In this document: piece after piece, positions 61,229 through 64,000 of the stretch
Layout: every line of letters begins with the position of its first letter
Numbering within the stretch: the stretch's first letter is position 1
Source of the DNA: Tolypeutes matacus
Taxonomy: Eukaryota > Chordata > Mammalia > Cingulata > Chlamyphoridae
Assembly: GCA_026826555.1 (NCBI GenBank)
Contig: JAKSZT010053883.1
Location: 24,949,234 to 25,013,233 of the forward strand
Length of the DNA: 64,000 bases
Direction of reading: 5' to 3'
The notes under the pieces: generated by a model
Databases searched by the model: none
What the model was told of the DNA's origin: nothing
Seen by the model: only the letters and a program-made list of their open reading frames with translations
Made by a program: the position numbers and the translations under genes

Positions 61229-62160
61229 CACAACTTTAGGACCAAGACGGCAGAGTGAGACACTTCAGGGATCTGTTCCCCCAAGGGATCTTTGAGCAAC
61301 TAGCAAAAACTGGCAGAGCCACCATTCTAAGAGCTCAAAATAACAGTTGAAAGATTGCAGTAACTGGGCGAGCACCAAATCAGGAAAAAGGAGACTTAAA
61401 TAAGGTAGGAAAACCTCACCACATCCTTGGTGGCCCCTCCCCCAACCCCTCCCTGGCTCATTGTGGAGCCAGCCTTCACTCTCAGTGCAGATCCCTGGTC
61501 CTGGGTCTGGAAGGAGCAGAGTAACCTCTATGTACATACTAGGGTGCATATATGTCTGTGCCAGTCTATCTGGTGGCAGAATGAAGCACTGAACCAGGAA
61601 ACTTGTCTCTAGCTCCCTGTTCCAGAACTTGCCCTGCATGCAGAAGCAGCACATGGACAGCTAAATTAGTGTAAGAAACAATCAAATTGCAGTGGCCTGG
61701 GACAAAGGATTACTGGCTTTAAGTCTTAAGATATACAATAGAGTGACTTAGATCTGGAGACCAGAGAATACCCTGCAATTTTGCCTGGGGCCATTCTTCA
61801 ACCTTCAATGGTAGAAGGGCTAAGCTTTGAAGGAGAGCACCAGCCAACACAGAGTCAATCTGCAAAGACTGTGAAAAGTGTTTTTTTTTTTTTTTTGTAT
61901 TTGTTTGTTTGTTAGTCTTAACTACTAGCATTCAAGGAATTTTCTGTCATTTCACTAGTTGGATACAAACTTAAGGAACAGGCACCTCAGGGCTAAATTC
62001 AAGAGTTAACACATCAAAATATCAAATGTACAGTGTGCAACAAAAGATTACAAGACCAAGAAAGAAACAGGAAATGATGCCTATCCAAAAGAACATGATA
62101 GAAATTCAGAAATCATTTTCAAAGAAGACCAGACTTTGGTCACATCAGGCAAAGACTTTT

Positions 62161-62284
62161 ATTTTATTTTATTTTATTTTATTTTATTTTATTTTATTTT
62201 TTTACTGGGAGGTCCCAGGGATCGAACCCAGGTCCCTCCATATGGGAGACGGACACTCAACCATTTGAGCCACATCCGTCCCCC
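62161..62284 (-). mobile_element. Short tRNA-only SINE with (TTTTA)n tail
   Basis: An antisense copy in L1: GGGATCGAACCCAGGTCCC and GAGCCACATCCGTCCCCC. The TSD is aggcaaagactttt at 62147-62160 and 62285-62298. Confidence 0.94.
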
Positions 62285-62456
62285 AGGCAAAGACTTTTAA
62301 AAAAAGGTCTTAACTATGCTCAAAGAGCTAAAGGAAAACATGGACAAAGAAATAAAGAATATCAGGAAAATGAGAATTTCAATAAAGAGATAGAAATTAT
62401 AAAAAGGAAACAAACAAAGCTGAAGACCACAATAACTGAAATTAAAACTACCCTAG

Positions 62457-62862
62457 GGAAACGGATGTGGCTCAAGTGATTGGGCTCCTATCTACCATAT
62501 AGGAGGTTCAGGGTTTGATTCTTGGGTCCTCCTGGTGAAAGGAAAGCTAGCCCCCACAGCGAGCTGGCCCACGTGGAGTGCTGGCCCATGCAGTAGTGCT
62601 GGTGCAGCGAGATGACACAACAAAAAGAGACAAAAAACAGAGACAATAAGATGCGGCAGACCAGGGAGCTGAGGTAGTGCAAGAGATTGAGCAGCCTCTC
62701 TCCATTCCAGAAGGTCCTAGGATCAGTTTCCGGTGCTGCCTAAAGAGAATACAAGCAGACACAGAAGAACATACAGAAAGCAGACACTGAGTGCTAAAAC
62801 AAAGTGTGTGTGTTTGTGTGTGTGGGGGATATAAATAAACAAATCTTTAAAAAATTAAAAAT
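62457..62862 (+). mobile_element. DAS-type SINE, long form
   Basis: Head GGAAACGGATGTGGCTCAAG with the same long body as 393-756 (GAGCAGCCTCTCTCCATTCC; CAAGCAGACACAGAAG), a TG-rich insert and an A-rich tail. Its TSD is not evident. Confidence 0.9.
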
Positions 62863-62883
62863 AAAAAAAAATCTAAAGGGATT

Positions 62884-63652
62884 TGTGGCAGTTTGTAATT
62901 ATTTTATAAATCCCAAAAAGAGAAATATTATGTTTGTAAACTAATCTGTTCCTCTGGGTGTGATATCCTTTGATTGCACTAAATTCAGTTGAGGGGACTT
63001 TGATTACATTACTTGATAAAATTGCTTTAGGGCTTTTGATTGGACTATATCAGTGATGCATGACTCAGGTTGATTCTTCATCCCCTTGCTGGGTCTGATG
63101 TAAACAGACTCACATGGACAGAGGGAAAAAGGGAGCTGTCATGTTTGATTCTGCCATGTGAGAGGAAAGACTCCAGTTTTGCCCACAGCTGAGCTACAAG
63201 GACAGAAGTCCTAAGAGACAAGCCCCATGCCAGGAGAAAGAGAACTACAGGATCACTTAAGCATGAAAGCCCAAGAGGCTAGGCCCATGGAGCAGTTCAA
63301 GAGGAGATGGTGAGCATGGAGGGGAAGGCTGAAGCCATGGCAGAGATCAACAGCCGCCTTGCTTCACCACATGGCAATAAGTCATGATCAACAATAGCTG
63401 ACTTTGGTGAGAAAGCATCTCTGCTGATGCCTTGATTTGGACATTTTATGGCCTTGGAACTTTTACTCCAAATAAATACCCTTTATAAATACCCTTTATA
63501 AATACCTTGGAACTTTTACTCCAGGTAAATACCCTTTTTAAATACCCTTTATAAATACCCTTTATAAAGCTTTTACTCCAAATAAATACCCTTTATAAAG
63601 CCAAGACATTTCTTGTACTTTGCATCAGTAGCCCTTTGGCAAACAAAAATAG
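62884..63652 (+). mobile_element. Xenarthran LTR, copy 5, with amplified 3' segment
   Basis: It starts TGTGGCAGTTTGTAATTATT. Shared words include GTTTGTAAACTAATCTGTTC and TTGGTGAGAAAGCATCTCTG. The segment CTTTTACTCCAAATAAATAC is repeated near 63461, 63512 and 63570. It ends near CCCTTTGGCAAACAAAAAT; the exact end is unclear. Confidence 0.85.
63451..63600 (+). repeat. Tandem amplification of the LTR poly(A)-signal segment
   Basis: Two to three units of CCTTGGAACTTTTACTCCA plus (G/A)(G/A)TAAATACCCTTTATAA, with further TAAATACCCTTTA sub-repeats. The other four LTR copies have one unit. Confidence 0.9.
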
Positions 63653-64000
63653 GGTTCAACAGCAGTTTGGAATAGGCAGAAGAAAGAATTAGTGACCTCA
63701 ATGATAAGACAACTGAAATTATTCAATCCAAGGAGTGAAAGAAAAAAGAATGAAGAAAAGTGAACAGAGCCTAAGAGACTTGTGGGACACCATCAAGTGA
63801 CCCAATACACGCATTGTAGGAGTCTCAGAAGGAGAAGAAAGGCAGAAGTGGGCAGAAGGAATATTCGAAGAAACAATGGCTGAAAACTTCCCAAATTTAA
63901 CAAAAGCCATGAACATATATATCCAAGATTCCCAGTGGACCCAAAACAGGACAAATTCAAAGTGATCAATGTCCAGACACATTATAATCAAACTGTTGAA

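Larger units (their letters stand above)
61229..64000 (+). mobile_element. Old L1, 5' UTR and ORF1 region, truncated by the window edge
   Basis: GACCAAGACGGCAGAGTGAG near the start is the typical L1 5' UTR opening. ACAAAAGATTACAAGACC, GCTCAAAGAGCTAAAGGAAA and AAAGAGATAGAAATTATAAA follow the known 5' region. 63660-64000 matches ORF1-region wording (GAGCCTAAGAGACTTGTGGG; GGCTGAAAACTTCCCAAATT) with stops in frame. It is interrupted by two SINEs and an LTR. It continues beyond the window. Confidence 0.85.

Noticed and set aside
34371..64000. Search for SERINC2 exons
   Set aside because: No frame resembling the SERINC N-terminus was found; the gene probably starts beyond the right edge.

Overview
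This window is mammalian genomic DNA, almost certainly from an armadillo (Cingulata, most likely Dasypus novemcinctus). The diagnostic feature is the abundance of tRNA-derived DAS-type SINEs, with a head reading GGAAGCGGCTGTGGCTCAAT, a GGTTCGGTTCC B box and an ATAAATGAATAAATAAA tail. About thirty copies are present, many with perfect target-site duplications (TSDs). Older layers of MIR, L2, hAT and L1 lie underneath.

Two protein-coding genes are present, convergent and tail to tail. ZCCHC17 (+ strand, about 7.5-26.4 kb) is represented by its last five coding exons, residues 42-241 of the expected 241. The first coding exon(s) and promoter lie before base 1. FABP3 (- strand) is complete: four coding exons of 73, 173, 102 and 54 bp give exactly 133 residues, with a TATA-like box and a CpG-rich promoter at about 34 kb. 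The stop codons are 1.2 kb apart. The ZCCHC17-FABP3 neighbourhood matches human 1p35.2; SERINC2, the next human gene, was not seen.

Layout: 1-7.4 kb is ZCCHC17 intron packed with L1 and SINEs. 7.5-26.4 kb holds the ZCCHC17 exons, with a perfect 58-bp inverted repeat near 15.1 kb and an inverted duplication around an L1 at 24.3-26.1 kb. 26.4-27.6 kb holds the two 3' UTRs. 27.6-34.1 kb is FABP3. 34.1-45.6 kb is GC-richer intergenic DNA, nearly free of young SINEs. 45.6-55.4 kb appears to be one heavily nested class I-like endogenous retrovirus in minus orientation, which split a MIR. 55.4-64 kb is a mosaic of LTRs of one apparently xenarthran family plus the 5' part of an old L1 running off the right edge.

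There is no evidence of a novel multi-gene system. The most interesting signals are structural: the template-switch-like inverted repeat, the inverted duplication flanking an L1, the decoded nested provirus, the cluster of five related LTRs (one with a tandemly amplified poly(A)-signal segment), and a SINE pair enclosed by one outer TSD. Repeat family names come from memory of consensus sequences, not from a database search.
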